Source of the DNA: Bacteroidetes bacterium UBA6491
Lineage (GTDB): Bacteria > Bacteroidota > Bacteroidia > NS11-12g > UBA9320
Length of the DNA stretch: 13,095 nt
Reading direction: 5' to 3'
NCBI GenBank assembly: GCA_002436505.1
Contig: DJML01000051.1
Location: 31,426-44,520, forward strand
In this document: positions 7,809 through 13,095 of the stretch, one piece after another
Layout: each line of letters opens with the position of its first letter
Position numbering within the stretch: the stretch's first letter is position 1
The notes under the pieces: model-generated
Told to the model about the DNA's origin: nothing
The model's database searches: none
Seen by the model: only the letters and a program-made list of their open reading frames with translations
Program-made: the position numbers and the translations under genes

Positions 7809-8073
7809 TTTTTTTCCAGCACATCTTTCAGCAGTTCATGATCCAGACTCAGATCGGCATACATATGCTTCAACCGACGATTTTCCTCTTCCAGCTCCTT
7901 TAATCGCTTGAGCTTTGAGGTATCCATCCGTCTTCTTACGCCAGTTGTAAAAGGTGGCTTCGCTGATGCAGCGGGTGCGGCACAGATCTGAGGTTTTTGC
8001 ACCTGCTTCGTGTTCCTTGAGAATCTTGACAATCTGACTCTCGGTAAATCTGCTTTTCTTCCTTTTTTGACAT
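7802..8073 (-). pseudogene. IS3-family transposase OrfA, broken by two frame disruptions
   Basis: The natural start is ATG at 8073. The expected MSKRKKSRFTESQIVKILKE is reached only if one A is removed from a six-A run (T-run at 8063-8068 on the plus strand), so a one-base insertion breaks the frame after three codons. The helix-turn-helix then reads correctly (HEAGAKTSDLCR, ISEATFYNWRKK) in a second frame. Around 7925-7931, just after NWRKK, a small deletion moves the continuation to a third frame. The C-terminal part reads MDTSKLKRLKELEEENRRLK, then ADLSLDHELLKDVLEKKF and TAG. This part is the leucine-zipper-like oligomerisation segment. The three pieces together give a normal-length OrfA of about 90 residues. 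Sequencing error cannot be excluded for the homopolymer. Confidence 0.85.
7808..7814 (-). promoter_or_regulatory. Programmed -1 ribosomal frameshift site (A AAA AAG)
   Basis: On the minus strand the last orfA codons read GAA AAA AAG TTC TAG, giving the slippery heptamer A AAA AAG in the zero frame just before the orfA stop. A -1 slip yields GTT CTA GGG, exactly the orfB frame. This is the standard IS3-family device for making the OrfAB fusion transposase. It is intact even though both frames carry lesions. Confidence 0.8.
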
Positions 8074-8128
8074 GTTAAATTTAAATGTTTTCTCTAATTT
8101 TAATCTGCCTGAAAAACCGGGAAAGCTA

Positions 8129-8148
8129 CAAAAACCGGGAAGGCTTCA
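8129..8148. repeat. Right terminal inverted repeat of the IS element
   Basis: CAAAAACCGGGAAGGCTTCA pairs perfectly with the left end. A near copy (GAAAAACCGGGAAAGCTA) lies just inside at 8111-8128, a direct iteration with an 18-base period. The right end corresponds to the 5' end of the transposase genes, where the IS promoter should lie. Confidence 0.9.
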
Positions 8149-8289
8149 ATGGGTCTTGATGCGCTGTGGACGCCATCTAATGAGATTGAAGTAAACATTG
8201 ATAATAATCAGAATATGGGCACCCTTTGCGGCAGATCCGGTGCATTGGTTTCATTAATTAGGGAATCCCTTGAAATGTCAGGATCATAA
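8149..8289 (+). pseudogene. Short coding-like fragment next to the IS right end
   Basis: A 46-residue frame begins with ATG one base beyond the IS edge and ends at TAA 8287-8289. It reads MGLDALWTPSNEIEVNIDNN, then QNMGTLCGRSGALVSLIRES and LEMSGS. The composition and the amphipathic ending look like the C-terminus of a real protein rather than noise, and the position directly at the IS edge suggests a gene cut by insertion or by IS-mediated deletion. No matching N-terminal half is visible left of the element. I do not recognise the family. It could also be a chance frame. Confidence 0.3.
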
Positions 8290-8322
8290 CAAATCACTTT
8301 TCTATATGAGACCCTGTCTTTG

Positions 8323-8343
8323 CCATTGTTGAAAAGACAATGG
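8323..8343. terminator. Weak hairpin downstream of the antiporter gene
   Basis: CCATTGT (8323-8329) and ACAATGG (8337-8343) form a perfect 7-bp stem with a 7-base loop, about 60 bases after the antiporter stop on the minus strand. There is no T-run on either side, so a terminator role is uncertain. Confidence 0.3.
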
Positions 8344-8403
8344 AATGATCAATGAGGCTGGCAAATGATTCTAGTAAGAATAGATGTGGCAGGAGATCTA
8401 CTT

Positions 8404-9576
8404 TCAGCTTTCTTTTTCCTCTTTTGTGAAAATTAAACCAAAAGTCATGACCAGAGTAGAAAGCAATATGACCTGAAGGATCAGTGAGTTGTTTATGTAG
8501 AATATCTGGTTGACAGGTTTAATAGTTATAAAAAGTAATATAGTGATCAACCCTCTGGGGGCTACAAATAATAGAGGGTCTAATGGAAGTTTTGATAATT
8601 TGAGCTGAATTATACGTAGGGTAAAAATGGATAACACAATTAGTGCCGCCCACTGCAAGGTATCGGTATTAAGTATCTCTGGAGTCTCTAGTAAATAGCC
8701 AAACAGAATAAAAAATAACGCACGTATTAAAAATGCACCTTCTATTGTAAGTTCTTTAAACTTTTGGATCTCTATTGTCAATCCATCCGATTTGAATCTT
8801 GAAACCCATTTTGAGCGCCAGAATTTTTCAAGGTTACTTAAGGATAACCCAAACAAAAGAATAAAAATAAGTGCCGGCAGGTGAAATACTTTTAGCACAG
8901 AATAAATAAGGATCACCATTAAGATTATTGGAACAAATTTGATGTGATGCTTGATCTTTTTCAATAAAACCAGCAGCCCAACTGTAGCCACAATTGAAAT
9001 GACCAGTATCAGAACTAGTTTTAAACTAAAATCACTAAAGGAGGAAAGGTCGATCGTTTCATTTATTACAACGAAATTGAAAAATAAGACGCCTAAAATG
9101 TCGGACAAACTACTTTCATAGATAAGGAAATCTCTACTGGATGGCTTCAGGTGTCTGATACTTGGTATAGCTATTGCACTGCTGATAATAAATAGGGGAA
9201 TTGTATTGATCAGGCTGACTCTCAAGGAATAACCTCCTAAGTACTGAAAAAAGTACGCGAATAAAATAGACAACCCTGCCATTGGAACAAGAGCACCAAT
9301 GAAGGATTTTAGCAACAGACCAACGTTGGATCTATTCAGTTCAAGTTCCATTGAACCTTCAAGGACAATTAGAATAAGTCCTATTGTTGCAAGCACGGGT
9401 AAGGTTGGAGAAAAATCCGGCAATTGAAATTCTAAGAATAGTGTAATTTGTTTTATGCCCCACCCTAAAAGCAGCAGTAAGATGACAGAAGGAATTTTAG
9501 TATTGGTAGCGGTAATTGTGAACAAATACGCAATGAGAAGCAAAGAGCAAAATGTAATAATTATAGCAGTTGTCAA
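8404..9576 (-). CDS. Cation:proton antiporter (CPA/NhaP-like)
   Basis: The 390-residue protein is almost entirely hydrophobic, with about 10-12 membrane helices, and matches the size and pattern of Na+/H+ exchanger-fold (CPA) antiporters. Visible family-like features are KIPSVILLLLLGWGIK near 27-42, LEGSMELEL at 72-80, the ion-site-like segment ESSLSDILGVLFFNF with E154 and D159, and VAPRGLITILLF near the C-terminus. It should exchange Na+ or K+ for H+ across the inner membrane. The start is TTG: an in-frame TGA lies two codons upstream, no ATG occurs before residue 75, and MTTAIIITFCSLLLIAYLF fits the usual first helix. No cytoplasmic regulatory (RCK/TrkA) domain is present. Substrate ion cannot be told. 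Confidence 0.87.
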   Translation of the reverse strand: MTTAIIITFCSLLLIAYLFTITATNTKIPSVILLLLLGWGIKQITLFLEFQLPDFSPTLPVLATIGLILIVLEGSMELELNRSNVGLLLKSFIGALVPMAGLSILFAYFFQYLGGYSLRVSLINTIPLFIISSAIAIPSIRHLKPSSRDFLIYESSLSDILGVLFFNFVVINETIDLSSFSDFSLKLVLILVISIVATVGLLVLLKKIKHHIKFVPIILMVILIYSVLKVFHLPALIFILLFGLSLSNLEKFWRSKWVSRFKSDGLTIEIQKFKELTIEGAFLIRALFFILFGYLLETPEILNTDTLQWAALIVLSIFTLRIIQLKLSKLPLDPLLFVAPRGLITILLFITIKPVNQIFYINNSLILQVILLSTLVMTFGLIFTKEEKES

Positions 9577-9606
9577 ATGTCAAATATTTTTCTGTCGTCA
9601 AATATT
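9572..9606 (-). promoter_or_regulatory. Repeated GTCAAAT motifs at the antiporter start
   Basis: GTCAAATATT occurs twice exactly (9579-9588 and 9597-9606, period 18 bases) and the shorter GTCAAAT once more at 9572-9578, overlapping the TTG start. On the minus strand this reads ATATTTGAC...ATATTTGACATTTGAC. The repeats may be a regulator site or duplicated -7-like TATTTG boxes. Function is inferred from position only. Confidence 0.4.
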
Positions 9607-9853
9607 GTGCAATAAATTTTAAGAGAAGACTTTTCAATTCAATTTTCACTTTTTATTGCCGATTTCTTATTTTTTGAATTGTCCTGTTTTCAGGATCACA
9701 CTTTGATAAAGACATTTACCTTACGGTTGCCAATTGGTGCAATGCCGGCGTTGTATTACATGCCGATAGCCGTTAAGCAGGCATTTTGGTCAGACAAATC
9801 GGGTTTCCTGAGTGAGGTTTGCCGACTTTTCACGGGTAAACCTGAGGGGCAAC
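9577..9853. other. Intergenic region between ELWxxDGT gene and antiporter
   Basis: Apart from the GTCAAAT repeats at its left edge, this stretch has a small hairpin (TCCTG 9682-9686, CAGGA 9691-9695) and a spaced inverted repeat AGGTTT...AAACCT near 9817-9845, neither followed by a T-run. A plus-strand frame is open from 9616 to 9867. Its middle (RLPIGAMPALYYMPIAV) faintly resembles the N-terminus of NMT1-type ABC substrate-binding proteins, but it has no good start, ends inside the neighbouring gene and is too short, so it is not called as a gene. Confidence 0.35.
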
Positions 9854-11461
9854 TTAAAATTGCTTAACAAACCGACCCGTGATAGTACGGTTTTCATCCA
9901 TAATGAAGTATATACCTTTCTCAAGGGGGGTTATATCCACCACTTCTTGACTTTCTTTATCAGAAATGTTGAGCACTATCTGCCCTAATGAATTGGTTAT
10001 CAATAGAAAGGTGGGGCTTTCTAAGTCAATTGTGATTGATTGAGTAGCCGGATTGGGATATATGCTGATCATTGGATCTGACTGAACATGATCATTGGCA
10101 CCAAGAGTACCAGGAACCACACGCCATAACTGCTCACCGACTCCATTGAAGGAAGCAGCGAAATACAGGGCTCCATTAAATTCAATAAATGCGTTTGTAG
10201 TTGCCAAAGGATATGTATTGGGACTTATATTAGGCCTAAGCTTCCTTGTGCCTTCTTCAGATCCGTCGGAGATCCAGAGTTCGTTACCATTTGTGCCATC
10301 GATTCCATTAAAATAGATATGGTTATTATAAACCGTTGGGTAAAAAGGCCCAAAAGATCCGTTTGGGTTGAAGTCACCTACCATTACTGTTCCATTCGCG
10401 GTCCCATCGCTTTTCCAGAACTCATAATAATTACCCAGCCCTGAAGCGACAAAATAAAGCGTGTTATTAAAGGAAATCAAGTTGCTTAGGCCTGACCCCT
10501 GGAATCCGGGTTTAATGTCTTTTACGATCTTTGTTCCGGCTTGTGTTCCGTCAGTTACCCATAGCTCGTAACCATTGGTTCCGTCATTTGCTGAAAAGTA
10601 AACCTTCTGGTCATTCACTGTGAAAGAGGAAGGATAGCTTGAATTTGAACCGGTAAAAATGTCCTTGACCATGTTAGTTCCAGATGCAGTTCCGTCAGAG
10701 ATCCATAACTCATAACCTGTTTCAGGGGTGTAAGCAGTAAAATACATCTTCTTGTCATGAACGGATAAAAATTGTGGCCAAGAATGTGACGTTCCTGGAT
10801 TAATATCCTTAAGAAGGTTTGTTCCTTCTGCCGTCCCATCTGTCACCCATAATTCCGTTCCACTTGCTGCATGCGTTGCTGAGAAATACACTTTCCCATT
10901 GAATACGGTCAAATATTGAGGGTTCGAACCACCGGTTCCTGAATATATATCCTTTAATAAAATGGTACCTGCAGTTGTTCCATCTGTTATCCATATCTCA
11001 TTTCCATAAATTCCGTTCGTGGCTCCAAACAATAATTTACCATTTAACTCTGTTAAATAAACTGGATATGATGAACTTCCCGGATTAATGTCTTTAACCA
11101 TTAATGTACCATCCTCTGTTCCATCTGACAACCAAAGTTCCTGACCATTTATGCCATCATTTGCTGTGAAATATACCTGTTTATTAAAGTAGGTAAATTC
11201 ATAAGGATACCCCGAGGATGACCCAGGATTTAAATCTTTAACCATTCTGGTGTTTTCAGTTGTCCCATCCGTTGCCCATAACTCAAACCCGAAGTTGTTG
11301 TGATTGGCGTTAAAGAACATAAGATCCCCTACAACGCAAAAATTGTTTGGTGAAGCACTTCCGTATGGATTGATTACGGCTACCTTCTGCAGTGTCTGAG
11401 CCCCTGATGTCAAAGAAAGAAGAATTAAACAAGACGTAAATGTAATTCTGATTGTTTTCAT
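9854..11461 (-). CDS. Secreted ELWxxDGT-repeat protein with T9SS sorting domain
   Basis: The 535-residue protein has a signal peptide (MKTIRITFTSCLILLSLTSG, cleavage probably near residue 21), then tandem repeats of about 48 residues. Each repeat carries a motif such as ELWATDGT, ELWLSDGT, EIWITDGT, ELWVTDGT, ELWISDGT, ELWVTDGT, EFWKSDGT or ELWISDGS, followed by GT-x(2-3)-VKDI-NPG and a strand pair such as NGKVYFSA. Eight good copies and one degenerate copy (QLWRVVPGT) are seen, suggesting a beta-propeller-like or elongated surface domain. From about residue 462 a type A T9SS sorting domain follows (ISIYPNPATQSITIDLE, then GIYFIM and GRFVKQF). It should be exported through the type IX system and attached to or released from the cell surface. 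Its ligand is unknown. The last sense codon is close to the stop at 9854 and no downstream partner is coupled. Confidence 0.9.
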   Translation of the reverse strand: MKTIRITFTSCLILLSLTSGAQTLQKVAVINPYGSASPNNFCVVGDLMFFNANHNNFGFELWATDGTTENTRMVKDLNPGSSSGYPYEFTYFNKQVYFTANDGINGQELWLSDGTEDGTLMVKDINPGSSSYPVYLTELNGKLLFGATNGIYGNEIWITDGTTAGTILLKDIYSGTGGSNPQYLTVFNGKVYFSATHAASGTELWVTDGTAEGTNLLKDINPGTSHSWPQFLSVHDKKMYFTAYTPETGYELWISDGTASGTNMVKDIFTGSNSSYPSSFTVNDQKVYFSANDGTNGYELWVTDGTQAGTKIVKDIKPGFQGSGLSNLISFNNTLYFVASGLGNYYEFWKSDGTANGTVMVGDFNPNGSFGPFYPTVYNNHIYFNGIDGTNGNELWISDGSEEGTRKLRPNISPNTYPLATTNAFIEFNGALYFAASFNGVGEQLWRVVPGTLGANDHVQSDPMISIYPNPATQSITIDLESPTFLLITNSLGQIVLNISDKESQEVVDITPLEKGIYFIMDENRTITGRFVKQF

Positions 11462-11499
11462 TTTCGTGGTTTTTAGGATAAGTAAATGTAATTCTGATT
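11436..11499 (-). repeat. 18-bp direct repeat flanking the ELWxxDGT start codon
   Basis: On the minus strand AATCAGAATTACATTTAC occurs twice, perfectly: at 11499-11482 in the untranslated leader, and at 11453-11436 inside signal-peptide codons 3-9. The offset is 46 bases, so the leader copy is out of frame with the gene. It could be a local duplication of the start region or a repeated regulatory site spanning the translation start. Confidence 0.6.
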
Positions 11500-11538
11500 A
11501 TATAAATAGTCAATGATATCGAACCAATATGATGAAAA

Positions 11539-11679
11539 TCATAATTTGACTCGACCTTTCGGCGCCCTATAATCCTGTGGTTTTCGTGGTTCTTTATAAA
11601 TCACGAAAGAATATCTTCGCAATGGAGGTTGAGGCACCCCATCCGCATACGAATGTGTTGCATGGTCAGGAATTGCCAT
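11539..11679 (-). CDS. Possible 46-residue basic small ORF
   Basis: A minus-strand frame from ATG (11679-11677) to TGA (11541-11539) encodes MAIPDHATHSYADGVPQPPL, then RRYSFVIYKEPRKPQDYRAP and KGRVKL. It is rich in Pro, Arg and Lys in its second half. In the overlapping frame just upstream, the stretch DVYADDTSFTSVGPGWQFL also looks coding-like, so this may be the end of a longer gene that has suffered a frameshift. It lies between a terminator and the ELWxxDGT gene, so it could share that gene's transcript. I do not recognise a family. Confidence 0.25.
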   Translation of the reverse strand: MAIPDHATHSYADGVPQPPLRRYSFVIYKEPRKPQDYRAPKGRVKL

Positions 11680-11742
11680 CCCGGGCCTACTGATGTGAAC
11701 GATGTGTCGTCAGCATAGACGTCCCGTCCATTTTTTATTGCA

Positions 11743-11772
11743 TAAAAAAGCCCTGATATTGTCATCAGGGCT
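11743..11772 (-). terminator. Rho-independent terminator (minus-strand transcription)
   Basis: A perfect 9-bp stem (AGCCCTGAT 11749-11757 and ATCAGGGCT 11764-11772, 6-base loop) is followed on the minus strand by six Ts (11748-11743). This is a textbook intrinsic terminator for transcripts coming from the fasciclin side. It lies about 190 bases after the fasciclin stop and insulates the ELWxxDGT gene. Confidence 0.85.
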
Positions 11773-11903
11773 GATGTTGATCAGTGAACTTTAGTCAAGG
11801 TGAATCAGAACAATTCCATTTGGAATTTTAACGACATATTTGAAGTTTTTAGGCTAATGCAGAAATAACATTCCTTCACTTCCAAACAAGCCTAAAAGTA
11901 ATA

Positions 11904-11925
11904 AAGGGGTCCTACTGGACCCCTT
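11904..11925 (-). terminator. Fasciclin gene terminator hairpin
   Basis: AAGGGGTCC (11904-11912) and GGACCCCTT (11917-11925) form a perfect, GC-rich 9-bp stem with a 4-base loop, 32 bases after the fasciclin stop. On the minus strand it is followed by TATTACTTTTAG, a broken T-rich tail. It is probably the primary terminator, backed up by the stronger one downstream. Confidence 0.7.
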
Positions 11926-11957
11926 CACCTTATTTGTACGATCAATAAACCTCTAAA

Positions 11958-12911
11958 CTATAAATTTGGAACAAGAACAGCATCCAGTACATGGATTACT
12001 CCATTCGTCCCCTGAATGTCCGTAGCTATGACATTTGCCATTCCTCCATTCGCATCGCTAATGGAAACTCCATTATCAGTACTAATTGTAATATCTTGTT
12101 CGGCAACTGTTGATACCACACCTTCCTGTACCTCTTCTGATTGAATATTCCCGCTTACGACATGATACGTCAGTACTGTTGATAGCTGCGCTGCATCAAG
12201 TGTTGCAACTGTTGCGCTGATCGCATCGAATGCCGAATTGACAGGAGCAAAAACAGTAAAGGGTCCGTCACTGCTAAGTACATTGACAAGATCGCCATCG
12301 GCTTGCTCAAGGGCTCCTACCAGAGAAGTATGGTCGGGACTCAGTAATGCCAGTTGTACGATATCAAGCGGTAAGATAACGTGGTCGATCACATGGATCA
12401 CTCCGTTGTCTGCTTTTACATCCGGCATAGTAACGGTCGCAATGTCGTTGATCATCACCGAAGAGCCAGCGTTAATGAACATACTTAAATACTGTCCTTC
12501 ATTTCCCCCTCTTATCCCCAGTGAACTTACAAAACCAGTAGTCACCTCAGAAGACATTACTTTGGCATTCAAGACGTGGTAGAGTAAAACATTTTTCAAT
12601 CCGTCATTACCCAGGGCTGTTTCCAGTTCATCCAGATTGTTCATGCCTAGATCCTCCAATAATGAAGTAAATGCAGAATCGGAGGGAGCAAATACCGTAT
12701 ACGTACCGCTGGCAGAGAGTACCTCGTCCAATCCTGTACGTTCCAGGGCATCAACCAGTACAGTGAAGTTTCCGTTATCTTTTGCGATAGCAAGAATTGA
12801 ATAATCAGTTGTTGTCTGATTATTAGACGGTTGCGGACTATCCGAATCGTCTTTACAAGCCGCAAGTCCGACGACAAGGGCAAGGAGAATAACTGTTAAT
12901 TTGTTTGTCAT
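11958..12911 (-). CDS. Fasciclin (FAS1) domain lipoprotein, two domains
   Basis: The 317-residue protein has a lipoprotein signal (MTNKLTVILLALVVGLAAC, lipobox LAAC with Cys19) followed by KDDSDS. An acidic run after the cysteine is the known Bacteroidota lipoprotein export signal, so surface exposure is likely. Two FAS1 domains follow at about 38-183 and 184-316. Each has the H1 motif (TVFAPSDSAF 72-81; TVFAPVNSAF 219-228), the YHV motif (111-113; YHVV 249-252) and the H2 motif (GVIHVIDHVILP 170-181; GVIHVLDAVLVP 304-315). FAS1 domains mediate adhesion or bind small hydrophobic molecules. The promoter carries the palindrome shared with the SDR-DUF2867 gene, and two hairpins follow the gene, so it is probably monocistronic. 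Confidence 0.93.
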   Translation of the reverse strand: MTNKLTVILLALVVGLAACKDDSDSPQPSNNQTTTDYSILAIAKDNGNFTVLVDALERTGLDEVLSASGTYTVFAPSDSAFTSLLEDLGMNNLDELETALGNDGLKNVLLYHVLNAKVMSSEVTTGFVSSLGIRGGNEGQYLSMFINAGSSVMINDIATVTMPDVKADNGVIHVIDHVILPLDIVQLALLSPDHTSLVGALEQADGDLVNVLSSDGPFTVFAPVNSAFDAISATVATLDAAQLSTVLTYHVVSGNIQSEEVQEGVVSTVAEQDITISTDNGVSISDANGGMANVIATDIQGTNGVIHVLDAVLVPNL

Positions 12912-12952
12912 GTGTGTAATCTTTGGTATGTTACAACGAATAGAAATTTATT

Positions 12953-12984
12953 TTGTTTAATAAAAATGAAATAAAAGTAAACAA
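12953..12984 (-). promoter_or_regulatory. Palindromic operator or promoter of the fasciclin gene
   Basis: TTGTTTA (12953-12959) and TAAACAA (12978-12984) are separated by 18 bases, the same arms and spacing as before the SDR gene. The perfect inverted repeat is in fact 11 bp per arm (TATTTTGTTTA 12949-12959, TAAACAAAATA 12978-12988). It lies 41 bases upstream of the fasciclin ATG. Just upstream on the minus strand, TTG followed after 17 bases by TATTTTG could be a near-consensus promoter overlapping the distal arm. The role as an operator or alternative promoter is inferred. Confidence 0.6.
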
Positions 12985-13095
12985 AATATTGTTTTACGTT
13001 AATATCAAGACAAACAGTTTAATATATTAGTGTTGTATGTTAGACAGGCATTGATTAAGGTTAATTCGGGACTAGATTCTACCAGTACTTGTTTA
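12985..13095. other. AT-rich upstream region at the window edge
   Basis: No coding frame is seen. Further half-site-like words occur (TTGTTTTACGTTAAT near 12990, ACAAACAGTTTAAT near 13010), and the window ends in TTGTTTA (13089-13095), which could be the first arm of another palindrome running out of view. Confidence 0.3.

Larger units (their letters stand above)
6905..8148 (-). mobile_element. Degenerate IS3-family insertion sequence (IS407-like)
   Basis: The element is 1244 bp, bounded by 20-bp perfect terminal inverted repeats that begin TGA and end TCA, as in IS3-family elements. Inside, on the minus strand, are the two classic overlapping frames: orfA (HTH plus leucine-zipper-like segment) and orfB (DDE integrase core), with an A6G slippery site at the junction. 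The helix-turn-helix and the ADLSLDHELLKDVLEKKF end of orfA resemble the IS407 group. orfA is split over three frames and orfB has two internal stops, so the copy should be inactive. Flanking bases (ATCC on the left, ATGG on the right) show no 3-5 bp target duplication. It lies between the SDR promoter and the antiporter gene, and its base composition is richer in GC than its surroundings. Confidence 0.9.
11462..11957. other. Long intergenic region between fasciclin and ELWxxDGT genes
   Basis: This 496-base stretch holds, in minus-strand order, the fasciclin terminator hairpin, a second terminator, a doubtful 46-residue ORF, a spaced inverted repeat (TTTCGTG 11582-11588, CACGAAA 11602-11608), and the leader copy of the 18-bp direct repeat. 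The words TTTTCGTGGTT at 11461 and 11581 are also repeated. Between the two terminators a minus-strand frame at 11853-11791 reads PKNFKYVVKIPNGIVLIHLD but has no start codon and a stop directly before it. The ELWxxDGT promoter must lie here; no clear TAnnTTTG box is seen. Confidence 0.45.

Noticed and set aside
6898..8155. Target-site duplication around the IS element
   Set aside because: Flanks read CTAATCC on the left and ATGGGTC on the right; no 3-5 bp direct repeat abuts the inverted repeats.
10095..10994. Several 60-75 codon frames in the ELWxxDGT region, with periodic DNA similarity
   Set aside because: They arise from the tandem protein repeats read in other frames or strands; the periodicity is protein repeat structure, not a CRISPR array or DNA satellite.
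11791..11853. Minus-strand peptide PKNFKYVVKIPNGIVLIHLD between the two terminators
   Set aside because: It looks protein-like but is only 20 codons, has no start codon and is directly preceded by TAG.
12238..12582. 114-codon plus-strand frame opposite the fasciclin gene
   Set aside because: It is antisense to a well-supported two-domain FAS1 gene and has no motif of its own.

Overview
The window looks like a piece of a chromosome from a member of the Bacteroidota (Cytophagia or Flavobacteriia type). Markers are a DUF4249 protein tail, an ELWxxDGT-repeat protein ending in a type IX secretion (T9SS) sorting domain, a Lacal_2735-type small protein, a lipoprotein with an acidic export signal just after its cysteine, and AT-rich intergenic DNA without strong Shine-Dalgarno sites. 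The genus cannot be told from the sequence.

Left part, plus strand (1-5111): the C-terminal end of a DUF4249 protein, then a three-gene cassette with overlapping stop and start codons. It encodes an HlyD/MacA-type membrane-fusion adaptor, a MacB/LolD-type ATPase and an FtsX/MacB-type permease, which together should form a tripartite export pump; the outer-membrane channel is not in the window. A possible 30-residue basic peptide and an exported thioredoxin-fold protein with a WCGWC active site follow. The thioredoxin gene converges with the minus-strand genes across a small hairpin.

Middle part, minus strand (5143-9576): an SDR/Rossmann protein with a C-terminal DUF2867 domain, followed in the same direction by an easily missed 53-residue Lacal_2735-type gene. 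Upstream lies a decayed IS3-family element of 1244 bp with 20-bp perfect terminal inverted repeats. Its orfA has two frame disruptions and its orfB two in-frame stops. To its right are a short unexplained coding-like fragment and then a CPA-type cation:proton antiporter that starts with TTG and has repeated GTCAAAT motifs around its start.

Right part, minus strand (9854-13095): a secreted ELWxxDGT-repeat protein with a T9SS tail, an almost 500-base intergenic region with two hairpin terminators and a doubtful small ORF, and a lipoprotein with two fasciclin (FAS1) domains.

The most interesting signal is a shared promoter palindrome. The SDR-DUF2867 gene and the fasciclin gene, about 6 kb apart, each have TTGTTTA-N18-TAAACAA with exactly the same spacing upstream of their starts. 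This suggests one regulator or one alternative sigma factor controls both. A light- or stress-responsive MerR/CarH-type regulon is a plausible but unproven reading. I see no CRISPR array, tRNA, rRNA or recognisable anti-phage system.
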